DNA of 64,000 bases from Citrobacter rodentium NBRC 105723 = DSM 16636 (GCF_021278985.1 NZ_CP082833.1:3782001-3846000); one strand, 5' to 3'. Numbered from the stretch's first letter, positions 1 to 8,866 are shown. Notes: generated by a model not told the origin, from the sequence alone. Program-made: numbers and translations.

Positions 1-115
1 CGGCTTTGGCAAACAGAAAACGCTGGATCAGCAGTTTGCCGACCTGAAAGCGGATGATGAAATCAGCGAGCAGCTGGCACAACTGAAAGCCAAAATGCAG
101 CAAGACAAGCAATAA
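1..115 (+). CDS. pspA: PspA phage-shock protein A, C-terminal end only
   Basis: The last 37 codons of a gene entering from the left edge, with the reading frame starting at base 2 and a TAA at 113-115. The visible tail is rich in Lys, Asp, Gln and Ala and ends in KAKMQQDKQ, as in enterobacterial PspA. PspA is a peripheral inner-membrane coiled-coil protein (ESCRT-III/Vipp1 relative). It binds stressed membrane and, when idle, inhibits the enhancer-binding protein PspF. Identity rests mainly on the following pspB-pspC-pspD order. The promoter and the bulk of the gene are outside the window. Confidence 0.9.
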   Translation, partial: GFGKQKTLDQQFADLKADDEISEQLAQLKAKMQQDKQ

Positions 116-169
116 TAAGATCTGGCGGCGTCTGAATGCGCCGCCGTTCATCACCTGTAAGGAGTACAC

Positions 170-394
170 ATGAGCGCGCTATTTCTGGCCATTCCGTTAA
201 CCATTTTCGTGCTGTTCGTGCTGCCGATTTGGTTGTGGCTGCATTACAGCAACCGTTCCGGCCGTGGCGAACTTTCGCAAAACGAGCAGCAGCGTTTAGC
301 TCAGCTGAGCGACGAGGCGCAGCGTATGCGCGAGCGTATTAAGGCGCTGGAAGATATTCTTGATGCAGAGCATCCGCACTGGAGGGACCGCTGA
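170..394 (+). CDS. pspB: PspB, phage-shock membrane sensor subunit
   Basis: 74 residues, the usual length. One N-terminal membrane helix (about residues 3-24, LFLAIPLTIFVLFVLPIWLW) is followed by a charged cytoplasmic coiled coil carrying a leucine heptad pattern (about residues 36-66). PspB works with PspC at the inner membrane to draw PspA away from PspF during membrane stress, for example from secretin mislocalisation. A ribosome-binding site, AAGGAG, lies just before the ATG. The stop overlaps the pspC start by one base (TGATG), so the two are translationally coupled. Confidence 0.96.
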   Translation: MSALFLAIPLTIFVLFVLPIWLWLHYSNRSGRGELSQNEQQRLAQLSDEAQRMRERIKALEDILDAEHPHWRDR

Positions 395-753
395 TGGGTG
401 GTATCAATCTGAATAAAAAATTGTGGCGCATTCCGCAGCAGGGCATGTTGCGGGGAGTATGCGCCGGTATCGCGCAGTACCTGAACGTGCCGACTAAACT
501 GGTACGGATATTAGTCGTCCTGTCGATCTTTTTCGGGCTGGCGTTTTTTACGCTTGTCGCTTACATCATTCTGTCTTTTGCACTCGACCCGATGCCGGAT
601 AACCTGGCGGCAGGCGATGGTCAGCCGACGAGCGGCGAGCTACTGGATGCGGTCGATCAAGAGCTGGCAGCGGGGGAGAAGCGCTTACGTGAAATGGAGC
701 GCTATGTCACCTCCGATACCTTTACCTTACGCAGCCGTTTTCGTCAGCTGTAA
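394..753 (+). CDS. pspC: PspC, phage-shock inner-membrane sensor
   Basis: 119 residues, the normal length. The N-terminal PspC domain (about 7-67) has the typical LWRIPQQGMLRGVCAGIAQYLNV-type stretch and then a hydrophobic helix near residues 40-64. The C-terminal cytoplasmic part has a leucine-zipper-like segment (about 80-105) used to contact PspA and PspB. It senses envelope stress together with PspB. It starts inside the pspB stop codon and is followed by pspD 18 bases later in the same operon. Confidence 0.97.
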   Translation: MGGINLNKKLWRIPQQGMLRGVCAGIAQYLNVPTKLVRILVVLSIFFGLAFFTLVAYIILSFALDPMPDNLAAGDGQPTSGELLDAVDQELAAGEKRLREMERYVTSDTFTLRSRFRQL

Positions 754-771
754 CTGAGGAGAAACGTTTTG

Positions 772-996
772 ATGAATAATCGCTGGCAACGCGCCGGGCA
801 GAAGGTGAAGCCCGGTATGAAAATAGCAGGTAAGCTGGTACTTCTGACCGCGCTGCGTTACGGCCCGGCGGGCGTCGCAGGGTGGGCAGTGAAGTCTGTC
901 GCCAGACGTCCGCTGAAAATGTTGCTGGCGCTGGCCCTCGAACCCTTATTAAGTCGGATGGCCGCTAAAATATCGAAACGCTATTCCGGAAAATAA
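772..996 (+). CDS. pspD: PspD, phage-shock peripheral membrane protein
   Basis: 74 residues from the ATG at 772. An in-frame TTG at 769 is possible, but the ATG fits the AGGAG site and the family N-terminus MN(N/T)RWQ. The protein is basic and amphipathic with the PspD core LVLLTALRYGPAGVAGWAVKSVARRPLKMLL (split here only to name it: residues about 25-55). Its role is minor; it supports the Psp response at the inner membrane. In E. coli it is followed by pspE, a periplasmic thiosulfate sulfurtransferase. Here no rhodanese follows. Confidence 0.95.
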   Translation: MNNRWQRAGQKVKPGMKIAGKLVLLTALRYGPAGVAGWAVKSVARRPLKMLLALALEPLLSRMAAKISKRYSGK

Positions 997-1005
997 TGAC
1001 GTCAA

Positions 1006-1027
1006 TTACGGGCCGCCCGGTCCGTAA
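1006..1027 (+). terminator. Hairpin downstream of the psp operon
   Basis: A near-perfect inverted repeat, TTACGG...CCGTAA with a GC-rich middle, sits 9 bases after the pspD stop. It has no U-tract, so it is a weak candidate for a rho-independent terminator. It may instead be a scar where pspE was lost. Confidence 0.35.
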
Positions 1028-1167
1028 CAATTAAATTACAATCCAGCCATTTATTTGCGGCAGCTCACAAATACGCTTTTTGGGCTGCCGTAACCGTTTT
1101 ATTTCCACGCTAAAAAAACCGTTGCTGCATTGACAGCTAATTTTACCGGGAGTAGTCTCTTGCTTCA

Positions 1168-1181
1168 TGGGACCGCTACCA
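1168..1181 (+). promoter_or_regulatory. Probable YcjW operator before ycjM
   Basis: TGGGACCGCTACCA, an imperfect palindrome with a central CG, which is the layout of LacI-family operators. The surrounding 16 bases (1167-1182) recur exactly at 11090-11105, ahead of ycjU. An exact 16-mer repeated 10 kb apart in one operon, with each copy just before a gene, argues for a protein site. The likely binder is YcjW, encoded at the far end of the cluster. The site covers an ATG at 1167 that could otherwise be taken as the ycjM start. Confidence 0.6.
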
Positions 1182-1193
1182 CGGAAAAGTAAA

Positions 1194-2876
1194 GTGAAGC
1201 AAAAAATTCAGGACTGCCTCCGCCATGTTTATGGCGATACATGGACCGCGCGGCATCAGGAAATGTTAGAAGAACGCGTTAAAAGAACGCGTAATACTAT
1301 TAGTGGAACACGTAAGCCACACTGGGATGAAAGCGATGTGGTGCTTATTACTTATGCCGATCAATTTCACAGTGAGAAAGAAAAACCGCTGCCAACCTTT
1401 AATCGCTTCTGGTCTCAGTGGCTACGGTCGGTATTTTCTCACGTTCATCTTTTACCTTTTTATCCGTGGTCGTCCGACGATGGATTTTCCGTAATAGATT
1501 ACTATCAGGTCGCCAGTGAAACGGGCGACTGGAATGATATTAAAACCCTGAATCAATCCTGCCATTTAATGTTTGATTTTGTCTGCAATCATATGTCGGC
1601 GCAGAGTGAATGGTTTAATCACTATTTACAGCAGACGCCCGGCTATGAAAATTTCTTTATTGAAATGGACCCGCAGACCGATTTAAGCGCGGTAACGCGT
1701 CCGCGCGCGTTACCTTTGCTGACGCCGTTTACGCTGCAGGATAATTCAGTGCGCCATTTATGGACAACCTTCAGCGCAGATCAAATAGACCTGAATTACG
1801 CCAACCCCGACGTGCTGCTGGCGATGGTCGACGTACTGTTGACCTACCTTGAACGGGGCGCTGACTATGTGCGTCTCGACGCGGTCGGCTTTATGTGGAA
1901 AACGCCGGGGACCCGCTGTATCCATCTGGAAAAGACCCATCAGCTGATCAAGCTGTTCCGCGCCATTGCTGACGACGTGGCGCCGGGTACGGCAATCATC
2001 ACCGAAACCAACGTTCCGCATCAGGACAACATCTCCTATCTGGGAAATGGCTACGACGAAGCCCACATGGTGTATCAGTTCTCCCTGCCGCCGCTGGTGC
2101 TGCATGCGGTGCATCGTCAGGATACGCGCGTGCTGTGCCAGTGGGCGCAGTCGCTTAAGCTGCCTTCGCCGAAGACCACCTGGTTTAACTTTCTTGCTTC
2201 TCACGACGGCATTGGTCTTAATCCGCTACGCGGTCTGTTAGCGGAAGAGGATATTTTATCGCTGGTTGCCGGGCTGCAAAAAGAGGGCGCGCTGGTTAAC
2301 TGGAAAAATAACCCGGACGGCAGTCGTAGCCCCTATGAAATTAATGTCACTTATATGGATGCGCTCAGTTCGGGTGACAGCAGCGACGACGAGCGGCTGG
2401 CGAAATTTATGCTCGCGCATGCCTTACTGCTGACCTTTCCGGGTATTCCGGCGATTTATATCCAGAGTATTCTGGGGTCACGAAATGACAATGAAGGGGT
2501 GGCGGAACTGGGCTATAACCGTGCGATTAATCGCAAAAAATATTCGCTGCAATCGATTGAGTCTGAGCTAATGAATGACGGATCTCTTCGCCATCGCGTA
2601 TACCAGACATTATCCCGGCTGGTAATGATTCGCCGAAAGACTAAAGCGTTTCACCCGGAAAGTGGCTTTACGATAAACAGTATTACGCCTGCGGTGTTGA
2701 GAATTATTCGCAGGGCAGACGAAGACGAGCTAATTACCGCTTTCTTTAATTTCAGCGATCGCCGTCAGACAGTTAATACAGTAACGCTTTGCGGAACGGA
2801 TTTGATTAGTGAAGATAATGTTTCCGGTGAAACATTAACGCTGCAACCCTGGCAGGTTATGTGGATTAAAAAATAA
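1194..2876 (+). CDS. ycjM: Glucosylglycerate phosphorylase-type GH13 enzyme YcjM
   Basis: Glycoside hydrolase family 13 (sucrose-phosphorylase-like subfamily). E. coli YcjM phosphorolyses glucosylglycerate to glucose 1-phosphate and glycerate in the cytoplasm. GH13 regions are visible: HLLPFYPWSSDDGFSVIDY, FDFVCNHMS, the nucleophile region ADYVRLDAVGFMWK, the acid/base region ITETNVP and the ASHDGIGL motif. I chose GTG at 1194 (VKQKIQDCL), giving 560 residues, which matches the E. coli length. The ATG at 1167 is in frame but lies in the operator and lacks a well-placed ribosome-binding site. It is the first gene of the ycj operon; ycjN follows after 13 bases. The glucose 1-phosphate it makes is alpha or beta according to mechanism, and the partner mutase YcjU takes the beta form made by YcjT. 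Confidence 0.93.
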   Translation: MKQKIQDCLRHVYGDTWTARHQEMLEERVKRTRNTISGTRKPHWDESDVVLITYADQFHSEKEKPLPTFNRFWSQWLRSVFSHVHLLPFYPWSSDDGFSVIDYYQVASETGDWNDIKTLNQSCHLMFDFVCNHMSAQSEWFNHYLQQTPGYENFFIEMDPQTDLSAVTRPRALPLLTPFTLQDNSVRHLWTTFSADQIDLNYANPDVLLAMVDVLLTYLERGADYVRLDAVGFMWKTPGTRCIHLEKTHQLIKLFRAIADDVAPGTAIITETNVPHQDNISYLGNGYDEAHMVYQFSLPPLVLHAVHRQDTRVLCQWAQSLKLPSPKTTWFNFLASHDGIGLNPLRGLLAEEDILSLVAGLQKEGALVNWKNNPDGSRSPYEINVTYMDALSSGDSSDDERLAKFMLAHALLLTFPGIPAIYIQSILGSRNDNEGVAELGYNRAINRKKYSLQSIESELMNDGSLRHRVYQTLSRLVMIRRKTKAFHPESGFTINSITPAVLRIIRRADEDELITAFFNFSDRRQTVNTVTLCGTDLISEDNVSGETLTLQPWQVMWIKK

Positions 2877-2889
2877 AAAGGAACATCTG

Positions 2890-4182
2890 ATGATTAAAAC
2901 AAAAATGGTGCTGTTATCAGCACTGGTTTCCTGCGCCTTAGTTTCAGGCTGCAAGGAGGATAAATCCGCCCACGTATCAATTGAATTTATGCACTCCTCG
3001 GTTGAACAGGAGCGCCAGGCGGTTATTTCTTCGCTGATTACACGTTTTGAAAAAGCGAATCCGGGCATTACCGTTAAGCAGGTGCCGGTGGAAGAGGATG
3101 CCTATAACACTAAAGTGATTACCCTGGCGAGGAGCGGATCGCTGCCTGAAGTGATCGAAACCAGCCATGACTATGCAAAAGTGATGGACAAAGAGCAGCT
3201 GATTGATCGCGATGCGGTGAAGAACGTGATCCAGTCCGTGGGTGAAAACGTCTTTTATGACGGCGTACTGCGTATTGTGCGCACCGAAGACGGCAGCGCC
3301 TGGACCGGCGTACCGGTCAGCGCCTGGATCGGCGGTATCTGGTATCGCAAGGATGTGCTGGCCAATGCCGGTCTGAGCGAGCCGCGGAACTGGCAGGAAC
3401 TGCTGACCGCAGCGCGAACGCTAAACGATCCGGCGCATAAAAAATATGGTATCGCCTTGCCGACCGCGGAAAGCGTGCTGACTGAGCAGTCCTTCTCGCA
3501 GTTTGCTTTATCCAACAAAGCCAACGTGTTTGACGCGCAGGGGCAGATTACGTTGAACACCCCGGAAATGGCCCGTTCGCTGAGCTATTACCGCGAGCTG
3601 GCGGCAAACACCATGCCGGGCTCCAATGACATCATGGAGGTGAAAGACGCGTTCATGAACGGCACCGCGCCGATGGCGATCTACTCCACTTATATACTCC
3701 CGGCGATTATCAAAGAGGGTAATCCGCAGAATATCGGCTTTGTGGTGCCAACGGAGAAAACGTCGGCGGTGTACGGCATGTTGACCTCGCTGACCATTAC
3801 CAACGGCCAGAAAACGGAAGAAACCGAAGCCGCAGAAAAATTTGTCGCCTTTATGGAGCAGGCCGACAACATCGCCGACTGGGTAATGATGTCGCCGGGC
3901 GCGGCGCTGCCGGTCAATAAAGCCGTCGTCGGAACAAAAATCTGGCAGGACAACGACGTGATTAAAGCGCTCGGCGAGCTGCCTGCGCAGCTGATTGCTG
4001 AACTGCCGAATATTCAGGTTTTCGGCGCGGTAGGGGATAAAAACTTCACCCGTATGGGCGACGTGACCGGCTCCGGGGTGGTGAGCACAATGGTGCATAA
4101 CGTGACGGTAGGCAAAGCCGACCTCTCCTCAACGCTTCAGGAAAGCCAGAAGAAACTGGACGACCTGATCCAGCAGCGTTAA
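2890..4182 (+). CDS. ycjN: ABC transporter sugar-binding lipoprotein YcjN
   Basis: 430-residue extracellular solute-binding protein of family 1 (MalE-like). The N-terminus has a lipoprotein signal ending in the lipobox VSGC (Cys at about 21), so it is anchored in the inner membrane on the periplasmic side rather than free. Typical SBP features follow: a central WYRKDVLANAGLSEPRNWQELL segment and a C-terminal helical part. It delivers a glucoside to the YcjO/YcjP permease encoded directly downstream. The Shine-Dalgarno site AAGGAA precedes the ATG. Its natural substrate is not proven; kojibiose or a related glucoside is inferred from the cluster. Confidence 0.95.
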   Translation: MIKTKMVLLSALVSCALVSGCKEDKSAHVSIEFMHSSVEQERQAVISSLITRFEKANPGITVKQVPVEEDAYNTKVITLARSGSLPEVIETSHDYAKVMDKEQLIDRDAVKNVIQSVGENVFYDGVLRIVRTEDGSAWTGVPVSAWIGGIWYRKDVLANAGLSEPRNWQELLTAARTLNDPAHKKYGIALPTAESVLTEQSFSQFALSNKANVFDAQGQITLNTPEMARSLSYYRELAANTMPGSNDIMEVKDAFMNGTAPMAIYSTYILPAIIKEGNPQNIGFVVPTEKTSAVYGMLTSLTITNGQKTEETEAAEKFVAFMEQADNIADWVMMSPGAALPVNKAVVGTKIWQDNDVIKALGELPAQLIAELPNIQVFGAVGDKNFTRMGDVTGSGVVSTMVHNVTVGKADLSSTLQESQKKLDDLIQQR

Positions 4183-4202
4183 CGGGGATGAGGAACGCAG
4201 TT

Positions 4203-5084
4203 ATGACCCGCGTATTTTCTGGTCGATCCGATATGCCGTTTGCGCTGTTGCTGCTGGCGCCCAGCCTGTTGCTGTTGGGCGGCCTTGTGGCCTGGCCAAT
4301 GATATCGAATATCGAAATCAGTTTCCTGCGCCTGCCGCTCAATCCACGCATTGAGGCCACCTTTGTGGGGCTGAGCAATTACGTTCGCATTCTTTCCGAT
4401 CCGGGGTTCTGGCATTCGCTGTGGATGACGATATGGTACACCGCGCTGGTGGTGGCGGGCAGCACCGTGCTCGGGCTGGGCGTGGCGATGTTCTTTAACC
4501 GCGAGTTTCGTCTGCGTAAAACGGCGCGTTCACTGGTGATCCTCTCCTACGTCACGCCGTCTATCTCGCTGGTATTTGCCTGGAAGTACATGTTCAACAA
4601 CGGCTACGGCATTGTGAACTACCTCGGCGTGGATCTGCTGCAACTCTACGATCGGGCGCCGCTGTGGTTCGACAATCCGGGCAGCAGCTTTGTGCTGGTG
4701 GTGCTGTTCGCCATCTGGCGCTACTTCCCGTACGCGTTTATCTCGTTTCTGGCGATTTTGCAGACCATCGATAAATCGCTGTATGAAGCGGCGGAAATGG
4801 ACGGCGCTAACGCCTGGCAGCGTTTTCGCATCGTCACGCTGCCGGCGATTATGCCGGTGCTGGCGACGGTGGTGACCCTGCGCACGATCTGGATGTTCTA
4901 TATGTTCGCCGACGTTTATCTGCTGACCACCAAAGTCGATATTCTCGGCGTCTATCTCTACAAAACGGCTTTTGCCTTTAATGACTTAGGGAAGGCTGCG
5001 GCCATTTCCGTCGTGCTTTTCATCATTATTTTCGCCGTCATTTTGCTGACCAGAAAACGGGTGAACCTCAATGGCAACAAATAA
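4203..5084 (+). CDS. ycjO: ABC sugar transporter permease YcjO (MalF type)
   Basis: 293 residues from the ATG at 4203, which sits 8 bases after GAGGA and matches the family N-terminus. An in-frame ATG at 4188 gives five extra residues and is less likely. It has six predicted membrane helices and the EAA motif (EAAEMDGANAWQRFRIVTLP, about residues 195-214) that docks to the ATPase. It pairs with YcjP. Its 3' end overlaps the ycjP start by 14 bases, so translation is coupled. Confidence 0.95.
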   Translation: MTRVFSGRSDMPFALLLLAPSLLLLGGLVAWPMISNIEISFLRLPLNPRIEATFVGLSNYVRILSDPGFWHSLWMTIWYTALVVAGSTVLGLGVAMFFNREFRLRKTARSLVILSYVTPSISLVFAWKYMFNNGYGIVNYLGVDLLQLYDRAPLWFDNPGSSFVLVVLFAIWRYFPYAFISFLAILQTIDKSLYEAAEMDGANAWQRFRIVTLPAIMPVLATVVTLRTIWMFYMFADVYLLTTKVDILGVYLYKTAFAFNDLGKAAAISVVLFIIIFAVILLTRKRVNLNGNK

Positions 5085-5913
5085 ACGCAAACTCGAACGC
5101 GTGGCTTTTTACTGCGGGCTTATCGTTTTTCTGGTCATCACGCTGTTTCCCTTTTTCGTGATGCTGATGACCTCGTTCAAGAGCGCGAAGGAGGCCATTT
5201 CGCTGCATCCCACGCTGCTGCCGCAGCAGTGGACGCTGGAGCACTATATCGACATTTTTAATCCGCTGATTTTTCCGTTTGTCGATTATTTCCGCAACAG
5301 CCTGGTGGTGTCGGTGGCCTCGTCGGTGGTGGCCGTCTTCCTTGGCACCCTGGGAGCATACGCGCTGTCGCGCCTGCGCTTTAAAGGGCGAATGACCATC
5401 AACGCCAGTTTTTACACCGTGTATATGTTCTCGGGCATTCTGCTGGTGGTGCCGCTGTTCAAAATCACCACCGCGTTGGGCATTTACGATACGGAGATGG
5501 CGCTGATCGTCACGATGGTGACCCAGACGCTGCCGACCGCCATCTTCATGCTGAAAAGCTACTTCGACACCATCCCGGATGAGATCGAGGAGGCGGCGAT
5601 GATGGATGGGCTGAACCGTCTGCAAATTATCTTTCGCATTACCGTGCCGCTGGCGATGTCGGGGCTGGTCTCGGTCTTCGTTTACTGCTTTATGGTGGCG
5701 TGGAATGACTATCTGTTTGCCTCCATTTTCCTCTCCAGCGCCAGCAACTTTACGCTGCCAGTCGGGCTGAACACCCTGTTCAGCACGCCTGATTACGTCT
5801 GGGGCCGGATGATGGCGGCGTCGCTGGTGACGGCATTACCTGTCGTCATTATGTATGCGCTTTCCGAACGTTTTATTAAGAGTGGTTTGACCGCTGGCGG
5901 CGTGAAGGGCTGA
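5071..5913 (+). CDS. ycjP: ABC sugar transporter permease YcjP (MalG type)
   Basis: 280 residues, with about six membrane helices. The EAA loop is EEAAMMDGLNRLQIIFRITVP (about residues 171-190). It is the second half of the heterodimeric permease with YcjO and needs an ATPase; YcjV is the cluster's candidate. It begins inside ycjO and is followed by ycjQ after 27 bases. Confidence 0.95.
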   Translation: MATNKRKLERVAFYCGLIVFLVITLFPFFVMLMTSFKSAKEAISLHPTLLPQQWTLEHYIDIFNPLIFPFVDYFRNSLVVSVASSVVAVFLGTLGAYALSRLRFKGRMTINASFYTVYMFSGILLVVPLFKITTALGIYDTEMALIVTMVTQTLPTAIFMLKSYFDTIPDEIEEAAMMDGLNRLQIIFRITVPLAMSGLVSVFVYCFMVAWNDYLFASIFLSSASNFTLPVGLNTLFSTPDYVWGRMMAASLVTALPVVIMYALSERFIKSGLTAGGVKG

Positions 5914-5940
5914 GGCGGGAAGTTTAACAAGGAGTTGTAA

Positions 5941-6993
5941 ATGAAAAAGTTAGTCGCAACGGCGCCGCGGGTCGCGGCGTTGGTGGAGTATGAAGATCGC
6001 GCCATTGAGGCCCATGAAGTGCGCATACGCGTGCGCTTCGGTGCGCCGAAACACGGCACAGAGGTGGTCGATTTCCGTGCCGCCAGCCCGTTTATTGATG
6101 AAGATTTTAACGCCGAGTGGCAGATGTTTATGCCGCGCCCGGCGGGCGCGCCGCGCGGCATTGAGTTCGGTAAGTTCCAGCTGGGCAATATGATTGTCGG
6201 CGACATTATCGAATGCGGCGGCAGCGTCACCGATTATGCGGTCGGCGACAGCGTCTGCGGCTACGGCCCGCTGTCCGAGACGGTGATCGTTAATGCCGTT
6301 AATAACTATAAGCTGCGCAAAATGCCAGCGGGCAGTTCCTGGAAAAACGCCGTCTGCTACGACCCGGCGCAGTTCGCGATGAGCGGCGTGCGCGACGCCA
6401 ACGTGCGCGTCGGCGATTTTGTGGTGATTGTCGGTCTTGGCGCCATTGGTCAGATTGCGGTACAGCTGGCGAAAAAAGCGGGCGCGTCGGTGGTGATTGG
6501 CGTGGATCCGATCGCCCATCGTTGCGATATCGCCCGTCGCCACGGCGCTGATTTCTGCCTTAACCCCATCGGGACGGACGTTGGATTTGAGATCAAGAAA
6601 CTGACCGGCAAGCAGGGCGCCGACGTCATCATCGAAACCAGCGGCCATACCGATGCGCTACAGTCCGCGCTGCGCGGTCTGGCCTATGGCGGCACCCTTT
6701 CCTATGTTGCCTTTGCGAAGCCGTTTGCCGAAGGGTTTAACCTTGGTCGCGAAGCGCACTTCAACAACGCCAGAATCGTCTTTTCACGCGCCTGCAGCGA
6801 ACCCAATCCGGACTATCCGCGCTGGAGCCGTAAACGTATCGAAGAAACCTGCTGGGAGCTTCTGATGAACGGTTATCTGAACTGTGAAGATCTCATCGAC
6901 CCGGTAGTCACCTTCGCCGACAGCCCGGAAAGCTATATGCAGTATGTCGACAGGCATCCGGAAAAGAGCATCAAAATGGGCGTCACGTTCTAA
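5941..6993 (+). CDS. ycjQ: Glucoside C3 dehydrogenase YcjQ (medium-chain, NAD-dependent)
   Basis: 350 residues of the zinc-alcohol-dehydrogenase superfamily. A GroES-like N-terminal domain is followed by a Rossmann domain with GLGAIGQ at about residues 165-171 and an acidic NAD-binding residue in the VIGVDP strand. The E. coli homologue oxidises the C3 hydroxyl of gulosides/glucosides and works with YcjR and YcjS to convert one epimer to the other. The N-terminal half lacks the full classical catalytic and structural zinc cysteine set, as in this subgroup. The AAGGAG ribosome-binding site fits the ATG. Confidence 0.92.
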   Translation: MKKLVATAPRVAALVEYEDRAIEAHEVRIRVRFGAPKHGTEVVDFRAASPFIDEDFNAEWQMFMPRPAGAPRGIEFGKFQLGNMIVGDIIECGGSVTDYAVGDSVCGYGPLSETVIVNAVNNYKLRKMPAGSSWKNAVCYDPAQFAMSGVRDANVRVGDFVVIVGLGAIGQIAVQLAKKAGASVVIGVDPIAHRCDIARRHGADFCLNPIGTDVGFEIKKLTGKQGADVIIETSGHTDALQSALRGLAYGGTLSYVAFAKPFAEGFNLGREAHFNNARIVFSRACSEPNPDYPRWSRKRIEETCWELLMNGYLNCEDLIDPVVTFADSPESYMQYVDRHPEKSIKMGVTF

Positions 6994-7012
6994 TTGTAAA
7001 GGAAGACAACAG

Positions 7013-7801
7013 ATGAAAATCGGCACACAGAATCAGGCATTTTTTCCGCAAAATATTCTGGAAAAATTTCGCTATATCAAAGCGATGGGTTTCGATGGTT
7101 TTGAGATAGACGGCAAGCTGCTGGTCGACAATCTCGACGAAGTCAAAGCCGCTATCCAGGAAACCGGACTGCCGGTCACTACCGCCTGCGGCGGCTACGA
7201 CGGCTGGATCGGCGATTTTATCGAAGAGCGCCGCCTGAACGGCTTAAAGCAGATTGAACGCATTCTGGAGGCGCTGGCCGAGGTGGGCGGGCAGGGGATT
7301 GTCGTTCCGGCCGCGTGGGGAATGTTCACCTTCCGCCTGCCGCCGATGACCTCGCCGCGCAGCCTGGAAGGCGACCGCAAAGCGGTCAGCGATTCGCTGC
7401 GCTATCTCGATAATGTCGCGGAGCGCACCGGCACGGTGGTGTATCTGGAGCCGCTCAACCGCTATCAGGATCATATGATCAACACCCTGGCGGATGCGCG
7501 TCGTTACATTGTGGAAAACGACCTGAAGCATGTGCGGATTATTGGCGACTTCTATCACATGAATATTGAAGAAGACGACATGGCGCAGGCGCTGCATGAC
7601 AACCGCGATCTGCTGGGACATGTGCATATTGCCGACAACCACCGCTATCAGCCGGGCACCGGCAGCCTGAACTTTAAGACGCTATTCGATCAGCTGCGCG
7701 CGGATAACTATCAGGGCTATGTGGTGTATGAAGGACGCGTCCGGGCGGAAAACCTGCCGGAAGCCTACCGTCAGTCTTTGGCCTGGCTGCGCGCCTGCTA
7801 A
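7013..7801 (+). CDS. ycjR: 3-keto-glucoside epimerase YcjR (TIM-barrel)
   Basis: 262 residues of the xylose-isomerase-like/AP-endonuclease-2 TIM-barrel family. The ATG at 7013 follows GGAAGACAACAG and matches the family start MKIGTQNQ. Probable metal ligands are the Glu of VYLEPLNRY, the Asp/His of GDFYHMNI, the His of GHVHIADNHRY and the Glu of YVVYEGRV. In E. coli YcjR is a metal-dependent C4 epimerase of 3-keto-glucosides, acting between the YcjQ and YcjS oxidoreductases. It lies 19 bases after ycjQ. Confidence 0.93.
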   Translation: MKIGTQNQAFFPQNILEKFRYIKAMGFDGFEIDGKLLVDNLDEVKAAIQETGLPVTTACGGYDGWIGDFIEERRLNGLKQIERILEALAEVGGQGIVVPAAWGMFTFRLPPMTSPRSLEGDRKAVSDSLRYLDNVAERTGTVVYLEPLNRYQDHMINTLADARRYIVENDLKHVRIIGDFYHMNIEEDDMAQALHDNRDLLGHVHIADNHRYQPGTGSLNFKTLFDQLRADNYQGYVVYEGRVRAENLPEAYRQSLAWLRAC

Positions 7802-7810
7802 GAGGTTTCC

Positions 7811-8866
7811 GTGAGACGTATAATGACAAAGGCCCCGCTGCGTGTGGCCATTATCGGCGCGGGACAGGTGGCGGATAAGGTTCATGCTTCGTACTACTGC
7901 ACCCGCGAGGATCTGCGGCTGGTGGCTGTCTGCGACAGCTGCCTGACTCAGGCCCAGGGGCTGGCGGATAAATATGGACATGCACAGGTCTGGGACGATC
8001 CGCAACGGATGCTGGAAAGCGTTAAGCCGGATATCGTCAGCATCTGTTCGCCAAACCGTTTTCACTATGAGCACACAATGATGGCGCTTCAGGCGGGATG
8101 TCACGTGATGTGTGAAAAACCGCCCGCCATGACCCCGGAGCAGGCGCTGGAGATGTGCAACACCGCGCGGCGGGTGGGGAAGGTGCTGGCCTATGACTTC
8201 CACCATCGTTTCGCGCTGGATACCCAGCTGTTACGTGAACAGGTGACGGAGGGCGTTCTCGGAGAGATTTACGTGACCAATGCCAGGGCGCTGCGCCGCT
8301 GCGGGATACCCGGCTGGGGCGTTTTTACTAATAAAGCGCTCCAGGGCGGCGGGCCGCTGATCGATATAGGCGTGCATATGCTGGATGCGGCGATGTACGT
8401 GCTGGGATTTCCGCTGGTGAAGAGGGTGACCGCCCACAGCTTCCAGAAGATTGGCACCCGGAAAAACAGCGGTCAGTTTGGCTCATGGGATCCCAGGAGC
8501 TATACCGTGGAAGATTCGCTGTTCGGCACCATTGAATTTCATAACGGCAGCATTCTGCGTCTCGAAACCGCTTTTGCGCTGAATATTCCCGAACAATCCA
8601 TTATGAACGTCAATTTTTGCGGCGACAAAGCCGGCGCCACGCTGTTTCCGGCGCAGGTCTATACCGACAAGCACGGCAGGCTGGAGGTCCTTTTGCAGCA
8701 CGATCGCGCGGACGATAAGCGCCATTATCGCAGCATGGAGGCTTTCGTCGATCACGTTCAGGGGGAACCGGTCGCCATTGCCGACGCCGAACAGGGCTTT
8801 ATTATCCAGCAACTGGTTGCCGCGCTGTATCAATCCGCCGAAACAGGAAGCTGTGTTGAACTATGA
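7811..8866 (+). CDS. ycjS: 3-keto-glucoside reductase YcjS (GFO/IDH/MocA family)
   Basis: 351 residues with an N-terminal Rossmann motif (AIIGAGQVADKVH) and the family signature EKPPAMTPEQA containing the conserved Lys of the EKP motif. The later GGGPLIDIGVHMLDAAMY segment holds the likely catalytic Asp/His. It reduces the 3-keto intermediate back to a glucoside, closing the YcjQ-YcjR-YcjS cycle. The start is GTG at 7811, giving the same length as the E. coli protein. ATG at 7823 is an alternative. The stop overlaps the ycjT start (ATGA). Confidence 0.93.
   Translation: MRRIMTKAPLRVAIIGAGQVADKVHASYYCTREDLRLVAVCDSCLTQAQGLADKYGHAQVWDDPQRMLESVKPDIVSICSPNRFHYEHTMMALQAGCHVMCEKPPAMTPEQALEMCNTARRVGKVLAYDFHHRFALDTQLLREQVTEGVLGEIYVTNARALRRCGIPGWGVFTNKALQGGGPLIDIGVHMLDAAMYVLGFPLVKRVTAHSFQKIGTRKNSGQFGSWDPRSYTVEDSLFGTIEFHNGSILRLETAFALNIPEQSIMNVNFCGDKAGATLFPAQVYTDKHGRLEVLLQHDRADDKRHYRSMEAFVDHVQGEPVAIADAEQGFIIQQLVAALYQSAETGSCVEL

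Noticed and set aside
136..342. 68-codon reading overlapping pspB in another frame
   Set aside because: It lies across the strongly conserved pspB gene and has no family resemblance.
1053..1068. CRP site ahead of ycjM (TTTGC-N6-TCACA)
   Set aside because: Only the right half-site is convincing; the left half matches 3 of 5 bases.
3508..4098. Long antisense open frame inside ycjN (and similar ones inside ycjM, nifJ, tyrR and dgcM)
   Set aside because: These are shadows of GC-rich coding genes; they have no ribosome-binding site and low-complexity His/Arg-rich sequence.
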